Below, piece by piece: positions 9,304 through 17,917 of a stretch of 64,000 bases of DNA. Numbering within the stretch: position 1 is the stretch's first letter; each line of letters opens with the position of its first letter. The DNA is from Thiodubiliella sp900128405 (lineage in GTDB: Bacteria > Pseudomonadota > Gammaproteobacteria > PS1 > Pseudothioglobaceae), in contig OY821614.1 in the NCBI GenBank assembly GCA_963682085.1, positions 1,550,001 to 1,614,000 of the forward strand. Reading direction: 5' to 3'. The position numbers and the translations under genes are program-made. Below the pieces are notes generated by a model. It was not told the origin of the DNA. It saw only the letters and a list, made by a program, of their open reading frames with translations, and searched no databases.

Positions 9304-10584
9304 CTACCGTTTTTTTTCAAATTTTCTACGCATTATTACAGCTAACAGGTTCATTGCGATTAAAAGCCCTAACAACACCATGATAGCCGCTGAAGTTCTC
9401 TCTGTAAATGCGCGTTCTGGTGAATCAGACCATAAGTATATTTGCACTGGAAGCACCGTAGATGGGTCTGCAATACTTTGAGGTACATCTGCAATAAAGG
9501 CAACCATGCCAATCATTAACAGTGGTGCAGTTTCACCCAATGCTTGTGCCATACCAATAATAGTGCCTGTTAATATACCCGGCATAGCAGCTGGAACAAC
9601 ATGATGAAAGGTGGTTTGTACGCGTGATGCACCCAAACCTAATGCCGCCTCACGGATGGATGGGGAGACAGCCTTTAATGCTGCCCTAGAGGAGATAATG
9701 ATAGTAGGGAGAGTCATTAATGTTAACACCAAGCCTCCAATCAATGGAATTGACCTCGGAATCCCAAAAAAGCCAATAAACACTGCTAATCCCAACAATC
9801 CAAAAACAATGGAAGGCACGGCAGCCAAATTATTAATATTAATCTCAATAATATCTACCCATCTATTATTTTTTGGTGCAAATTCTTCAAGATATATAGC
9901 CGCTGAAACGCCAATTGGAAAAGACAAAAACATGGTTACCAGCATTGTCAAAAATGAGCCAATCATTGCCCCTTTAATCCCCGCCTGTTCAGGCTCTCTA
10001 GAGTCTCCTTGAGTAAAGAAGTTGATATTAAATCGTTTTTCAAGGCGATTTTCAGCCAATAACCTATCAATCCAAGCCAGTTGGAAATTTTTAAGCCTAC
10101 GATCTGATTCTGGCAAAGACCTGTCAATGCCCCCTTTCATAAATACATCAACATCGTCTCTAGCTAAAAACCATAAAGATTGTTTAGTATCAATAACATC
10201 AGGATTATTAATAACAAAATCTCTAAGTTGGTATCTTGCACTTTTACTGATTAATTGTCTGAGCGCTTTTTTTTGTTTCCTGCCATTAACGCCGGGAAAT
10301 AATGTTTTTAGTGACTGGTTAACAACTTTTCTATAATTAGCGCTAAATAACGCCTTCTCACTATATTTGCCATCTAAGTTTAACAATTTACTGTCTATAT
10401 CAACATCAATATTGATATAAGTTTGTTGAAAAGCTGGAAACCCTGTTGTTGAAATATTTATCAATAATGACAACAAAAATGCAATACTAATAGCAATAGC
10501 GCTTAACCCATAAATTTGAAAACGCTTTTCCTTTGCATAGCGTTTGGCTAATTTATTTTTTATTTTTTTTGTATTACTAATCAT
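9304..10584 (-). CDS. pstA: Phosphate ABC transporter permease PstA, long form
   Basis: An inner-membrane permease subunit for phosphate. At 426 residues it is about 130 longer than E. coli PstA. After the first membrane helix (about residues 27-47) there is a soluble ~150-residue insert, then the standard permease domain with multiple membrane helices. The ABC-coupling EAA-like loop is visible as REAALGLGASRVQTTFHHVV. Long PstA forms with an extra periplasmic domain are known in other proteobacteria. The start overlaps the pstC stop by 8 bases. Confidence 0.94.
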   Translation of the reverse strand: MISNTKKIKNKLAKRYAKEKRFQIYGLSAIAISIAFLLSLLINISTTGFPAFQQTYINIDVDIDSKLLNLDGKYSEKALFSANYRKVVNQSLKTLFPGVNGRKQKKALRQLISKSARYQLRDFVINNPDVIDTKQSLWFLARDDVDVFMKGGIDRSLPESDRRLKNFQLAWIDRLLAENRLEKRFNINFFTQGDSREPEQAGIKGAMIGSFLTMLVTMFLSFPIGVSAAIYLEEFAPKNNRWVDIIEININNLAAVPSIVFGLLGLAVFIGFFGIPRSIPLIGGLVLTLMTLPTIIISSRAALKAVSPSIREAALGLGASRVQTTFHHVVPAAMPGILTGTIIGMAQALGETAPLLMIGMVAFIADVPQSIADPSTVLPVQIYLWSDSPERAFTERTSAAIMVLLGLLIAMNLLAVIMRRKFEKKR

Positions 10585-11953
10585 ATTGTTCGCGATATTT
10601 ACGCACTACATATAATGAGATAATATTAAGCACCAATGTGGTTAAGAATAGCCCCAGTCCCAACGCAAATGCTGCGAGCGTTTTTGTACTGTCAAACTCT
10701 TGGTCGCCTGTTAATAAGGCCACCATTTGCACTGTAACTGTCGTCACTGCTTCTAAAGGATTGAATGTTAAATTTGCCGATAGTCCTGCCGCCATAACCA
10801 CAATCATCGTCTCACCAATTGCACGAGAAGCCGCTAATAACACGCCACTAACAATACCAGGGAGTGCAGCAGGAATAATCACTTGTTTGATAGTTTCAGA
10901 TTTAGTAGCACCCATTGCATATGAACCATCGCGCATTGATTGTGGCACAGCAGAAATAACATCATCTGACAATGAAGACACAAACGGAATAATCATTACA
11001 CCCATTACGATGCCCGCTGCTAATGCGCTTTCAGATGACAAACTTAAACCAAGCGACTCGCCCAAATCACGAATAAAAGGGGCGACTGTTATCGCAGCGA
11101 AAAAACCATAGACAACTGTTGGGATGCCAGCCAGAATTTCTAAAACTGGCTTGGCAAATAATCTAAATCTAGATGACGAATACTCTGACAAATATATAGC
11201 CGACATAAGCCCCAAAGGTACAGCAATCACTAAGGCAATAAATGAAATTAATAAAGTGCCAACAAATAAAGGCAAGGCACCAAAACTACCAGAGCCGCCC
11301 ACTTGGTCTTCACGAATAGCCTCTTGGGGACTCCAGTGGGTGCCAAATAAAAAATCAAACACATTAACAGTTTTAAAGAAAATAATAGATTCAAATATCA
11401 CTGAAAATATAATACCAATAGTTGTCAAAACTGCAATTGAGGTGCAACCAATCATAGCCCAGCGTATCAACCTCTCAACCAAGTTGCGTGCTTTCATTTC
11501 TGGTTTAACAAAAGCTAATGCGACAAACATACCTATAAACGCTAAAATGAAAACCACAGTCGACTTAACCCAATTGCTAAATTCAATTAACTCGTTGTAG
11601 TAAAGAGCTGCATGGCGTTTAACATCATCGCCTATAGCTACATTTGAGTAAGATAAATTAATAATTTCATTAATAAACAACTCAACTTCATCTGCTGATA
11701 ATTGCTGTAACTGTGCTGGTAACTGTGCAACAATCGCAGCGTTAATAACAGATGACTCTAAAACAGACCAAAATAATAAAATTAATAATGCAGGAGCACC
11801 GCTCCAAAATGCGATCAAATAGCCATAGTGTTGTGGCAATGAATGCAGGCGCTGATTACTCTTATCAGATAAGCTGATTGAGCGCTTCCTTCCAGTGTAA
11901 TACCCTAGAAGTAGCAACGCCATCAGTGCAGTAAGTATGGCCCCAAAGGTCAT
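10577..11953 (-). CDS. pstC: Phosphate ABC transporter permease PstC, long form
   Basis: The partner permease of PstA. At 458 residues it exceeds E. coli PstC (319) because of an N-terminal region with extra membrane helices and a soluble loop. The conserved permease core follows, with SAIYLSEYSSSRFR, the PstC-typical LAGIPTVVYGFFA and the coupling loop DGSYAMGATKSETIKQVI. It is first in pstC-pstA-pstB-phoU-phoB-phoR. It has its own Pho box 310 bases upstream, separated from the start by an inserted MITE (12074-12233), so its leader RNA contains that palindrome. Confidence 0.94.
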   Translation of the reverse strand: MTFGAILTALMALLLLGYYTGRKRSISLSDKSNQRLHSLPQHYGYLIAFWSGAPALLILLFWSVLESSVINAAIVAQLPAQLQQLSADEVELFINEIINLSYSNVAIGDDVKRHAALYYNELIEFSNWVKSTVVFILAFIGMFVALAFVKPEMKARNLVERLIRWAMIGCTSIAVLTTIGIIFSVIFESIIFFKTVNVFDFLFGTHWSPQEAIREDQVGGSGSFGALPLFVGTLLISFIALVIAVPLGLMSAIYLSEYSSSRFRLFAKPVLEILAGIPTVVYGFFAAITVAPFIRDLGESLGLSLSSESALAAGIVMGVMIIPFVSSLSDDVISAVPQSMRDGSYAMGATKSETIKQVIIPAALPGIVSGVLLAASRAIGETMIVVMAAGLSANLTFNPLEAVTTVTVQMVALLTGDQEFDSTKTLAAFALGLGLFLTTLVLNIISLYVVRKYREQYD

Positions 11954-12073
11954 GTTAATTCCTTAAATATAAAACTCATCATACGCATACAGTTAGTTAA
12001 TTTTACCCATTGATAATACATTAAAGTTTTTCCTAAATTTTTTAATGATGAGATTGTCATTTTTATTAAATAG

Positions 12074-12233
12074 AGACCTTTGCATAAATATGAATGATTA
12101 ACAGAATTCAATTTTTGTGAACTTGGTATTTTTTTAAACTCTGTCCTAGCAAGACTAAGGCTGGGTTTAAAAAAATTACCAAGTTGGTAAAAAGTGGATT
12201 TTTGATGATTATTCATATTTATGCAAAGGTCTC
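12074..12233. mobile_element. 160-bp palindromic MITE with 23-bp perfect terminal inverted repeats
   Basis: The left end begins GAGACCTTTGCATAAATA and the right end is its exact reverse complement over 23 bp. Internal arms also pair: CTTGGTA-T7-AAACT near 12121 against GTTTAAAAAAATTACCAAG near 12160-12185, so almost the whole element can fold on itself around a centre near 12150. Five bases AAATA flank it on both sides and may be a target duplication, though in such AT-rich DNA this is weak. It encodes no credible protein; an 88-codon frame across it is just the repeat. Its transposase source is not in the window. Confidence 0.85.
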
Positions 12234-12263
12234 AAATAATATAATGAAGTTTAATAAGTAAAT

Positions 12264-12281
12264 ATGACAGAATTATGACAA
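12264..12281 (-). promoter_or_regulatory. Pho box upstream of pstC
   Basis: On the minus strand the site reads TTGTCATAATTCTGTCAT, two TGTCAT half-sites in the spacing bound by PhoB (consensus CTGTCATAWAWCTGTCAY). A TATTAAA/CATTAT -10-like region follows within about 10-20 bases and leads into the MITE and then pstC. Confidence 0.85.
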
Positions 12282-12326
12282 TAAAGTTTTTTTTCTTACC
12301 CTTGTCGCCATTAGTAGTTTTTTTCC

Positions 12327-12350
12327 GTATAAATATGAATAATCATCAAA
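12327..12350. repeat. Fragment of the MITE end
   Basis: The stretch TATAAATATGAATAATCATC matches the inner part of the right-hand terminal repeat of the MITE at 12074-12233 (CATAAATATGAATAATCATC on the minus strand). It lacks the outer GAGACCTTTG part. It may be a relic of a second insertion or of an excision, just downstream of pstS. Confidence 0.55.
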
Positions 12351-12360
12351 TATGCCTATA

Positions 12361-12392
12361 AAAAAGGCTAAAACGAATTTGTTTTAGCCTTT
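12361..12392 (-). terminator. Terminator or attenuator after pstS
   Basis: A perfect 12-bp stem AAAGGCTAAAAC/GTTTTAGCCTTT with a 6-base loop, followed on the minus strand by a T-rich run. It would stop most pstS transcripts, allowing PstS to be made in excess, while the separate Pho box serves pstC onward. Confidence 0.85.
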
Positions 12393-12416
12393 ATAAATCG
12401 TAACCAACTTAATTGC

Positions 12417-13517
12417 CTACATCTTAAGTGGTACTAGATTATTGGCCGAATAGCTCATATTTTGACGCTCATTATCAGATAGTGGGATTAACCCCTTATC
12501 AGTCAAATACCCATCCTCGCCCCAAGCATCTTCACTGGTAAATTCAGCAATGAATTCCTTAATACCAGGTACCTTCCCAACATGGCTCTTCTTAACATAG
12601 AAATACAAAGGTCTTGAAATCGGATACGAGCCATTAGCAATTGCTTCAAAATCAATCTTAACACCATCAATAATAGCCCCCTGAACTACATCGCTATTCT
12701 GGTCTAAAAAGCTATACCCAAAAACGCCTAATGCATTAGGGTTTGTCTTTAATTTTTCAACGATAAGATTGTCGTTTTCTCCTGCTTCAATATAGGCGCC
12801 ATCTTCACGAATTGAATGGCAAATATTTTTATATTTTCTCTTTAACTGAGAAGCAAGGGACTTGTTTCCAGCTTTTTTAGCAATTTTTGAATCTTTTTTA
12901 ATTTGTTTAATCCAGCTATAGGTAAAACATCCTCCTTGTAGTGCTAATTCTACAAATGCATCACGTGTTCCAGATGTTGGTGGTGGCCCTAATACTTCAA
13001 TCTTTGTATTAGGTAACTTTGCGTTAATATCACTCCACTTTGTATATGGGTTATCAACTAACTCGCCTGTTTTTAGACTTGGGGTTTGCTTAGCCAATGC
13101 TAGAAATAATTCTCTACGAGTCAAATTAAAAACTGGGCTTTTCTTAGAATTAGCAACAGCAATACCATCAAATCCAATCTTAACCTCAACAATCTCTTTC
13201 ACGCCATTTTTCTGACATTTTTTATACTCACTGCTTTTAATTCTACGAGAAGAATTGGTAATATCTGGCGTAGCGATACCATTCCCAGCGCAAAACAACT
13301 TCATACCGCCACCAGAGCCAGTAGATTCAATCTTTGGTGTTTTAGAACCCGTATTTTTCCCATAAGTTTCAGCAACTACTGTTGCAAAAGGGTAAACCGT
13401 TGACGAACCAACTATATCAATGTGACCTCTAGAAACTAATGCACCATAAGAGGAAACAGACAGCACCACAATAGCTGCAGAAGTAAGTTTTGTTGCTAAT
13501 TTATAATTATTTATCAT
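12417..13517 (-). CDS. pstS: Phosphate-binding periplasmic protein
   Basis: A 366-residue periplasmic receptor that delivers phosphate to PstCA. The N-terminal signal peptide runs to about residue 25 (hydrophobic AAIVVLSVSSYGA). The mature start IVGSSTVYPFATVVAE is the conserved phosphate-loop motif, and STGSGGGMKLFC and PTSGTRDAF follow as in other PstS proteins. It is transcribed first in the regulon, from a Pho-box promoter, with its own terminator. Length is similar to E. coli PstS (346). Confidence 0.96.
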   Translation of the reverse strand: MINNYKLATKLTSAAIVVLSVSSYGALVSRGHIDIVGSSTVYPFATVVAETYGKNTGSKTPKIESTGSGGGMKLFCAGNGIATPDITNSSRRIKSSEYKKCQKNGVKEIVEVKIGFDGIAVANSKKSPVFNLTRRELFLALAKQTPSLKTGELVDNPYTKWSDINAKLPNTKIEVLGPPPTSGTRDAFVELALQGGCFTYSWIKQIKKDSKIAKKAGNKSLASQLKRKYKNICHSIREDGAYIEAGENDNLIVEKLKTNPNALGVFGYSFLDQNSDVVQGAIIDGVKIDFEAIANGSYPISRPLYFYVKKSHVGKVPGIKEFIAEFTSEDAWGEDGYLTDKGLIPLSDNERQNMSYSANNLVPLKM

Positions 13518-13568
13518 GTGTTTTTCTCCATTTTTTATTAAATTATGGGTGAATTTTAATAAATGAAT

Positions 13569-13586
13569 ATGACAGGATTATGACAA
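13569..13586 (-). promoter_or_regulatory. Pho box upstream of pstS
   Basis: On the minus strand the site reads TTGTCATAATCCTGTCAT, an almost perfect PhoB double site. Downstream comes CATATTCATTTATTAAAA, closely matching the sequence after the pstC Pho box. The two promoter regions are recognisable duplicates over about 50 bases. Confidence 0.9.
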
Positions 13587-13693
13587 TAAAGTTTATTTAT
13601 ACCTAAGTGGGCTTACTAAGAGATTTAGAATATGGTTACTAACAACAAAAACAATAATGGTGAAAGCGCTTTAATGGTTGAGCTTACTATTTT

Positions 13694-14005
13694 TTAATCA
13701 ATCTTTAATCTATTAACTGGCTTACCTGCTATTAAATGCTTATTGATGATTTCATCAATATCCTCTTCGTCAATATATTGATACCAAATATTATCAGGGT
13801 ATACCACAGCCACTGGACCGAACTCGCATCTGCCTAGGCAACGAGACTCACTTATACCAATTTTCCCTTTGCCAAGTTTACCTTGGTCTCGGCATTTATC
13901 TTTGGCATAACGATACAGTTGTTGTGCACCAAACTGTGAACAGCACGCCTTGCCATTTTTACGAATGTTATTACAAAAGAAAATATGCCGTGTGTAGTAA
14001 CTCAT
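13694..14005 (-). CDS. Thioredoxin-like [2Fe-2S] ferredoxin
   Basis: A 103-residue protein of the thioredoxin-fold [2Fe-2S] ferredoxin family. Ligand cysteines can be placed at residue 11 (FFCNN), 21 or 22 (ACCSQ), 56 and 60 (SRCLGRCEFGP). The C-terminal SRCLGRCEFGPVAVVYP is the typical second cluster-binding loop. These are small soluble electron carriers; the partner is unknown. The start codon overlaps the rsmI stop by 4 bases, so the two genes are co-translated. Confidence 0.88.
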   Translation of the reverse strand: MSYYTRHIFFCNNIRKNGKACCSQFGAQQLYRYAKDKCRDQGKLGKGKIGISESRCLGRCEFGPVAVVYPDNIWYQYIDEEDIDEIINKHLIAGKPVNRLKID

Positions 14006-14826
14006 AATTCAATAGCTCGTTGATAACAATGTTTTTTATCAATACCTGTTATTTTTGCCGCCAGTTTTGCGGCTTTTGAGGTGCCCATTTCAACAAGTAA
14101 AATAGGCAGAATTTTATCCAATTGTGCCTCACCTGCAACTAAATTATGCTTATCAATGCTGGAGATGATAATAACAAACTCACCTTTTTGATGCGCCTCA
14201 TCTTCGATTAAATATTCAATTAACTCTGGCAAAGAGCTGGTTTTAATGGTTTCAAAAGATTTGGTAATTTCTTTAGCAAAACAAACAATGCGTTCATTGC
14301 CTAGCACACTCAACAGGTCGTTTGCACAGGCTAAAATTCGTTTGGGCGACTCGTAAAAAATAACCGTTTCACTGCTGTGAGAAATTGCTTGAATGGCTTT
14401 GATACGAGCACTAGATTTGGCTGGTAGAAAGCCAAAAAAACTAAAACTATCACTGGCAATACCACAACTGCTTAAAGCACTAATCAATGCCGAAGCACCC
14501 GGAATAGGGCAAACTATGACACCCATTTTTTTGGCCTCACTAACCAGAACAAAACCCGGATCACTAATCAATGGCGTGCCTGCATCACTAATGAGTGCGA
14601 TATTTTTCCCTGTCAATAATTCTGTCACCACAGCAACAGTTTTAACAGATTCATTGTGCTCGTGAAAAGCTTGAACGGGTGTGTTAATGTCATAATGGTT
14701 AAGCAATTTTTTACTGTGGCGGGTATCTTCTGCTAAAATTAAATCAACCGTTTTAAGTGTTTCTATCGCTCTAAACGATATATCTTCTAGGTTTCCAATG
14801 GGGGTGGCTACTATATATAAAGGCAT
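14002..14826 (-). CDS. rsmI: 16S rRNA (cytidine1402-2'-O)-methyltransferase
   Basis: A 274-residue SAM-dependent tetrapyrrole-methylase-fold enzyme that 2'-O-methylates C1402 of 16S rRNA. The family start LYIVATPIGNLEDIS at residues 3-17 is intact, followed by AEDTRHSKKLL, the SDAGTPLISDPG loop, PGASALISAL and FFGFLP. Length is normal. It is divergent from yraN (start codons 7 bases apart), the standard rsmI/yraN arrangement in Gammaproteobacteria. Confidence 0.96.
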   Translation of the reverse strand: MPLYIVATPIGNLEDISFRAIETLKTVDLILAEDTRHSKKLLNHYDINTPVQAFHEHNESVKTVAVVTELLTGKNIALISDAGTPLISDPGFVLVSEAKKMGVIVCPIPGASALISALSSCGIASDSFSFFGFLPAKSSARIKAIQAISHSSETVIFYESPKRILACANDLLSVLGNERIVCFAKEITKSFETIKTSSLPELIEYLIEDEAHQKGEFVIIISSIDKHNLVAGEAQLDKILPILLVEMGTSKAAKLAAKITGIDKKHCYQRAIEL

Positions 14827-14832
14827 AATAAA

Positions 14833-15207
14833 ATGTTTAGTTTAAAACGACAAGTGGGCAATAAGGCGGAAAAATTAGCACTTCAATATTTAAAAAAAAA
14901 TGGGCTAAAACTTGTTGAACAAAACTATTTAACTAAGTTTGGTGAAATAGACATCATTATGCTTGATAAATTAGAGCAAACATTAGTTTTTGTTGAAGTT
15001 CGTTATCGTGAGAATATGCGCTTTGGCTCTGCAATTAGCACGATTAACAATGCTAAGCAAGAAAAAATCATTTATGCCGCCAACCATTTTTTACAAAAAA
15101 CCTCACAATATGACGATTTTATTTGTCGATTTGATGTTGTTGGGCTAGAATCTAATTTAAAATGTCCTGAGATAAATTGGATAAAAAATGCTTTCGAGGC
15201 GATATAA
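14833..15207 (+). CDS. yraN: YraN-family (UPF0102) nuclease-fold protein
   Basis: A 124-residue member of the UPF0102 family, which has a PD-(D/E)XK-like fold. The predicted active-site pattern is present: GEIDIIMLD followed by FVEVRYR, an Asp then E-x-R where many members have E-x-K or E-x-R. The cellular role is unsettled; the family resembles Holliday junction resolvases. It is divergent from rsmI and directly followed by the BON lipoprotein gene (3-base gap), as in E. coli. Confidence 0.9.
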   Translation: MFSLKRQVGNKAEKLALQYLKKNGLKLVEQNYLTKFGEIDIIMLDKLEQTLVFVEVRYRENMRFGSAISTINNAKQEKIIYAANHFLQKTSQYDDFICRFDVVGLESNLKCPEINWIKNAFEAI

Positions 15208-15210
15208 CTG

Positions 15211-15906
15211 ATGAAAAAAATTATTCTGTCCGCCATACTAATGGCAAGCACGCTATTTTTAACTGGCTGTTTTTTAACCACAGCAATCAGCACCACCATT
15301 TTGGTCTCTAACGACAGACGCACTAGCGGTGAAATTCTTGATGACAAAGGCACTCAATTGATGCTACTTAGTTGGCAGACAAATGAAAATGAAATGTTAG
15401 AAGACGCACATTTAAACTTTTTGGCTTTCACTGGAACAGTGTTAGTAACAGGCGAGGTGCCTACTGCCGCTGTGCGTGATTACCTTACTACACAAATGCC
15501 TTTAGAATATTCTAAAATTAAAAAAGTTATTAACGAAGTGCGTATTGCAGAAAATAGTAGCCTACTTGATCGCATAAAAGATTCATCCATTACTGGGCAA
15601 ATTGAAGTATTATTTCTTAATCAAGAGGTGTTTAATCCAGTGCATGTAAAAGTTACTACGGAAAATCGCACTGTCTATCTCGTGGGCTCTGTTACTCAAC
15701 GCGAAGCAAATCATGCCACAAAAATTGCCTCTACGGCAAAAGGCGTAAAACGCATTGTTAAATTATTCCATTATCTAAAAAACCGTCCTGCAGCTGAAAT
15801 TGAACACGACAAACAAAAGAAAATTGAAGCAGAAAATGAAGCCAAAAAAGCAGAACTACAACGCCAAAATCAACTGTCAACCCCTGCTTTTGACTGGGGA
15901 AAATGA
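15211..15906 (+). CDS. BON-domain outer-membrane lipoprotein (DolP/YraP-like)
   Basis: A 231-residue lipoprotein. The signal peptide ends in the lipobox LTGC, with the lipidated Cys at about residue 20. Two BON domains follow (about 45-110 and 125-190; the second contains VYLVGSVTQREANHATKIA). A charged Lys/Glu-rich tail closes the protein. DolP proteins act at the outer membrane in envelope integrity. The tail is longer than in E. coli DolP (191 residues). Its 3' end overlaps the rnhB 3' end on the opposite strand by about 30 bases. Confidence 0.9.
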   Translation: MKKIILSAILMASTLFLTGCFLTTAISTTILVSNDRRTSGEILDDKGTQLMLLSWQTNENEMLEDAHLNFLAFTGTVLVTGEVPTAAVRDYLTTQMPLEYSKIKKVINEVRIAENSSLLDRIKDSSITGQIEVLFLNQEVFNPVHVKVTTENRTVYLVGSVTQREANHATKIASTAKGVKRIVKLFHYLKNRPAAEIEHDKQKKIEAENEAKKAELQRQNQLSTPAFDWGK

Positions 15907-16431
15907 ATAACGGTGCTGACTTTTAATTGCACCAAATTTTCCCAATGCAATTAAATGTTGTTTTGTGCCATAACCCTTATGCTGTGCAAAGCCGTATTCA
16001 GGGTGAAAAACATCTAATTCAATCATCTGCCTATCGCGGGTTACTTTGGCAATAATTGATGCAGCTGAAATAGCTGGCTCGGTTAAATCGCCTTTAATAA
16101 TGGGCGTGCAATTTTCCAGTTTAGGACAACGATTGCCATCTACTAAAACCCTATCATATTGAATATTCAAACTTTCTACTGCACGCTTCATTGCTAGCAT
16201 CGTGGCTTGCAGAATATTAATATCATCAATTTCATTCGCACTTGATTCACCCACTGCCCACTGGCATTGGTCGGTAATTAGGGTGTATAAAATCTCACGC
16301 TTTTTCTCGCTGAGTTTTTTAGAATCGGTCAATTCAGGCAAATCAAAATCATCAGGCAAAATTACCGCACCTGCCACCACATTGCCTACCAAACAGCCTC
16401 TGCCCACCTCGTCAACGCCAATAATAATCAT
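15877..16431 (-). CDS. rnhB: Ribonuclease HII
   Basis: A 184-residue nuclease that removes ribonucleotides from DNA-RNA hybrids. The family signature VDEVGRGCLVGNVVAGAVIL is near the N-terminus, giving two catalytic acids (D6, E7). The third and fourth are in VLVDGNRCP and IELDVFHPEYGFAQHKGYGT. KVTRDR is the substrate-sensing segment. The start overlaps the stop of the upstream Fic gene by 4 bases. Confidence 0.96.
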   Translation of the reverse strand: MIIIGVDEVGRGCLVGNVVAGAVILPDDFDLPELTDSKKLSEKKREILYTLITDQCQWAVGESSANEIDDINILQATMLAMKRAVESLNIQYDRVLVDGNRCPKLENCTPIIKGDLTEPAISAASIIAKVTRDRQMIELDVFHPEYGFAQHKGYGTKQHLIALGKFGAIKSQHRYSFSPVKSRG

Positions 16432-17738
16432 TTGTAAGCCTTGATGCGTTGCTCTAAGTCGTTTGGTGCAATAAAAACAAAGGCTCGTCCTTGTTTAGCA
16501 TGTTGCAATAAGTTAAGTGCTGATAAACCCACCAAGTCAGTTTTTGCAGTTTGATAACTAATAGATTGTGAAATTTTATGCCCTGCAATGGTATAAACCG
16601 AACCGGGATATTTTAGTGCATGTTGAATGACCATGGCTTGGCGTGAATTGACTTTGCCATTACTTAAATAATTACCTAATAAATTAAGTGCTTGTTGCTG
16701 TTGCTGTTGCTTTTCATCAACATAATCAAACAATCCAGCAATAGACTGGGTAATAAATTTAAGCTGGCTGTTAATAAAATAAGTCAAATCAAATTCATCA
16801 CTTTCAACCATTAAAAATGACTCTCCATATTGAACTTGCGCTTTCTTAATATACCTTGACAAGGTAATATATTGAAACAACCAATAATTATTTTTCAAAA
16901 TCACCCAATAAAACAAAGCCCTTGTAGTACGCCCATTACCATCAGCAAAAGGGTGGTCATATGCCAAAGCAAAGTGCACAACAATCGCCCGAATAATGGG
17001 ATGCACAAAATAATCAGGTGCACTGCCATTAGCAAAATCGCACAAGACTTTTAGCCTACTAGGCAGTTCTTGAAAATCAGGCGGATGATGCAAAATGGTC
17101 TGTGTGCTATTATCAATCACATTAACTTCATTGTCCCGCCTAAGTTTACCAACCTCTGAATTATCCATCGTTCCCTTGGTAACAATAGTATGTAGTTGCA
17201 AAATCAAACTTGGGGTTAACTCGTCTTGTTTATGCTCGTTAATAAATTTAATGGCATGATAATTATTGTAAATCATTTTCTGCGAATGGTCTTCAGGTGT
17301 TTTGTTATGTTTCAACATCTCCCGTGCGACCTTTCTAGTGGTTGCTGCACCTTCCAATTGGGAGGAACTAATCGCCTCATCTATTAATGAACGCACAATA
17401 TACCTGTCTTTATTATTATCAATATTTTTGGCCTCAAGTGAGCCACGCATTTTTGAATCTATCTCATGGAGATTTTTCTGAATATCATCTGTCAAAACAA
17501 AAGAGAAATCCTCAGAAAAAGGCAACTTTTTTTGCTGTTGCAAGCGTGAAAATTTAATAAAATGCCAATATTGATCAATATCATCAAACTTATCAGGTGT
17601 TTTTAGATGGCGTAATTTATCCCAATGCAAATAGCGTTTTTTTTCATCAACAACAGTAAGCACAACCCCTTGTTGTATTTTTTCAAATGATACAAGCGAT
17701 GTTTCCAAAGAAGTTTTAGGTGGCGGAACAATTTTCAT
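16428..17738 (-). CDS. Fic-domain AMP-transferase, first copy
   Basis: A 436-residue Fic protein. The catalytic motif HPFADGNGR lies at about residues 262-270, and the N-terminal auto-inhibitory helix motif SSSQLEGA at 124-131 (class II Fic). Such enzymes transfer AMP from ATP to hydroxyl side chains of target proteins. The C-terminal part (about 350-436) looks like a winged-helix DNA-binding domain. It is translationally coupled to rnhB. The target is unknown. It is only distantly similar to the second Fic protein at 54752-55903, so the two are not a recent duplication. Confidence 0.9.
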   Translation of the reverse strand: MKIVPPPKTSLETSLVSFEKIQQGVVLTVVDEKKRYLHWDKLRHLKTPDKFDDIDQYWHFIKFSRLQQQKKLPFSEDFSFVLTDDIQKNLHEIDSKMRGSLEAKNIDNNKDRYIVRSLIDEAISSSQLEGAATTRKVAREMLKHNKTPEDHSQKMIYNNYHAIKFINEHKQDELTPSLILQLHTIVTKGTMDNSEVGKLRRDNEVNVIDNSTQTILHHPPDFQELPSRLKVLCDFANGSAPDYFVHPIIRAIVVHFALAYDHPFADGNGRTTRALFYWVILKNNYWLFQYITLSRYIKKAQVQYGESFLMVESDEFDLTYFINSQLKFITQSIAGLFDYVDEKQQQQQQALNLLGNYLSNGKVNSRQAMVIQHALKYPGSVYTIAGHKISQSISYQTAKTDLVGLSALNLLQHAKQGRAFVFIAPNDLEQRIKAYK

Positions 17739-17773
17739 AAAAACAACGACAAGTAAAAAAATGCCATTATATC

Positions 17774-17808
17774 ACTAATTACTAATTACTAATTACTAAT
17801 TACTAATT
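17774..17808. repeat. Five tandem copies of the 7-bp unit ACTAATT
   Basis: Five perfect direct copies of ACTAATT lie between the Fic gene and purD, in the upstream region of the Fic gene. Related bases (TTAGTAATTAA) continue just after. A 7-base unit in a non-coding spacer can change copy number by slippage without breaking a gene. Confidence 0.9.
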
Positions 17809-17917
17809 TTTATTAAATTAGTAATTAAATAAAATTTTTGGCATATTCTTTGTGTTGACGGGGTTAATCTTATACTCAGACTTATGAATTAACCTTTAAT
17901 ACCCACCCATAATAACA

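Noticed and set aside
11950..12216. An 88-codon minus-strand reading frame before pstC
   Set aside because: It lies across the palindromic MITE and the pstC leader; its sequence is explained by the repeat, it has no family, and it would overlap pstC.
17774..17808. Origin-type or attachment-site iterons
   Set aside because: The 7-bp unit is a simple AT-rich slippage repeat with no DnaA boxes, integrase or replication gene nearby.
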